A stretch of 6,227 nucleotides of DNA from Actinomycetes bacterium (GTDB lineage Bacteria; Actinomycetota; Acidimicrobiia; Acidimicrobiales; RAAP-2), in assembly GCA_021800645.1 (NCBI GenBank), contig JAJYYT010000129.1, positions 1 through 6,227 on the forward strand, written 5' to 3'. The stretch's first letter is position 1, and every line of letters starts with the position of its first letter. The notes beneath the pieces are model-generated. The model made no database searches, was not told the DNA's origin, and was given only the letters and a program-made list of their open reading frames with translations. Below are positions 5,967-6,227 of the stretch, in pieces. The translations under genes and the position numbers were made by a program.

Positions 5967-6104
5967 CGTGGGCAGCCTCCCCTGGCGAGGACCGCACGGG
6001 CCGGCCCCCTCACCACCGAGGTGACCAACCTCCCCGGCCCGGCAGGGTCCGGAGTCCCGCGAGGACGGGAGGGTCATGGCAACGCCGGTGGTTTCACAAG
6101 GCTA
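5967..6104 (-). promoter_or_regulatory. Structured leader and promoter candidate of the ferritin-like gene
   Basis: On the minus strand a TAGCCT (6104-6099) fits the loose actinobacterial -10 pattern, but no -35 is recognisable. Between it and the start codon are several inverted repeats. CGGGCCGG (5997-6004) pairs with CCGGCCCG (6034-6041). Inside that loop two short stems exclude each other: TCACC/GGTGA (6010-6014 with 6020-6024) and GAGGT/ACCTC (6018-6022 with 6028-6032). A further stem, TCCCG/CGGGA, lies at 6055-6070. The layout could be a regulatory leader, yet it matches no riboswitch class I know, and GC-rich DNA folds easily. Confidence 0.3.
5976..5982 (-). promoter_or_regulatory. Ribosome binding site for the ferritin-like gene
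   Basis: GGGGAGG on the minus strand, nine bases before the ATG at 5966. It decides in favour of the 163-residue form over the 200-residue form that would start at 6077. The same seven bases recur in the leader at 6029-6035. Confidence 0.65.
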
Positions 6105-6163
6105 CCCCGCATCTGCCCCGCTCGCCCGCGGCTCCGCGTGCTGGCTCGACTCCTCGGCTCCTC

Positions 6164-6227
6164 GACGATCCACCCTCACGGCGATCCACCCTCACGACGA
6201 TCCACCCTCACGACGATCCACCCTCAC
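6164..6227. repeat. 16-base tandem repeat array reaching the window edge
   Basis: Four head-to-tail copies of GACGATCCACCCTCAC (plus strand) lie at 6164-6179, 6180-6195, 6196-6211 and 6212-6227. Three are identical and the second differs at one base (GGCGATCC). The array runs to the last base of the window, so its full length is unknown. A 16-base period is not a multiple of three, so the array is not coding. It lies upstream of the ferritin-like gene; the stretch 6105-6163 between it and the candidate promoter shows no clear feature. Confidence 0.95.

Noticed and set aside
5425..5997. N-terminal extension of the GNAT frame upstream across the ferritin-like gene
   Set aside because: The extension overlaps the ferritin-like gene in another frame and has low-complexity Arg/Gly/Asp composition with no domain.
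5967..6077. 37-residue N-terminal extension of the ferritin-like protein
   Set aside because: It lies in a GC-rich structured leader, is Gly/Pro-rich without domain character, and the strong ribosome binding site points to the ATG at 5966.
6093..6111. Iron-regulator (IdeR/DtxR) box near the ferritin-like promoter
   Set aside because: Only a short half-like match around GTAGCCTTG is present; the other half does not fit the palindromic consensus.
6164..6227. CRISPR array
   Set aside because: The 16-base units abut directly with no spacers, so this is a simple tandem repeat.

Overview
The window is GC-rich DNA (about 70% by eye) with dense coding, GTG as well as ATG starts and short gene spacings. 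This fits an actinobacterium-like chromosome, although the sequence alone does not fix the lineage. It holds six protein genes, five complete and one missing its start at the left edge. I see no rRNA, tRNA, transposase or CRISPR array.

Left part, plus strand (1-2436): the C-terminal nine-tenths or so of a class A FAD-dependent aromatic hydroxylase is followed after one base by a gene of the 4,5-dihydroxyphthalate decarboxylase (Pht5-like) family. Together they look like a hydroxylation and decarboxylation pair from an aromatic-acid catabolic operon. This pair runs convergently into the next genes across a 79-base gap that contains a possible hairpin.

Middle part, minus strand (4718 down to 2516): an amidohydrolase-2 (ACMSD/gamma-resorcylate decarboxylase superfamily) gene overlaps a zinc-dependent medium-chain alcohol dehydrogenase gene by 8 bases. 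The two are almost certainly one transcription unit. The 148-base region upstream has an A/T-rich island with a direct repeat that could be an operator or promoter. The four enzymes of the left and middle parts are all of catabolic types and plausibly serve one pathway, but the substrate cannot be read from the sequence.

Right part, minus strand (5966 down to 4867): a small ferritin-like four-helix protein is followed after 50 bases by a RimJ/RimL-type GNAT acetyltransferase. Upstream of the ferritin-like gene is a 261-base non-coding stretch. It holds a strong ribosome binding site, a GC-rich leader with overlapping alternative hairpins, and at the window edge four head-to-tail copies of a 16-base repeat. 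Two smaller in-frame tandem repeats sit at the N-termini of the ferritin-like and GNAT genes.

I do not see a clear new defence or mobile system. The most notable points are the catabolic gene grouping, the substitutions in the amidohydrolase active site, the 16-base repeat array and the structured leader.
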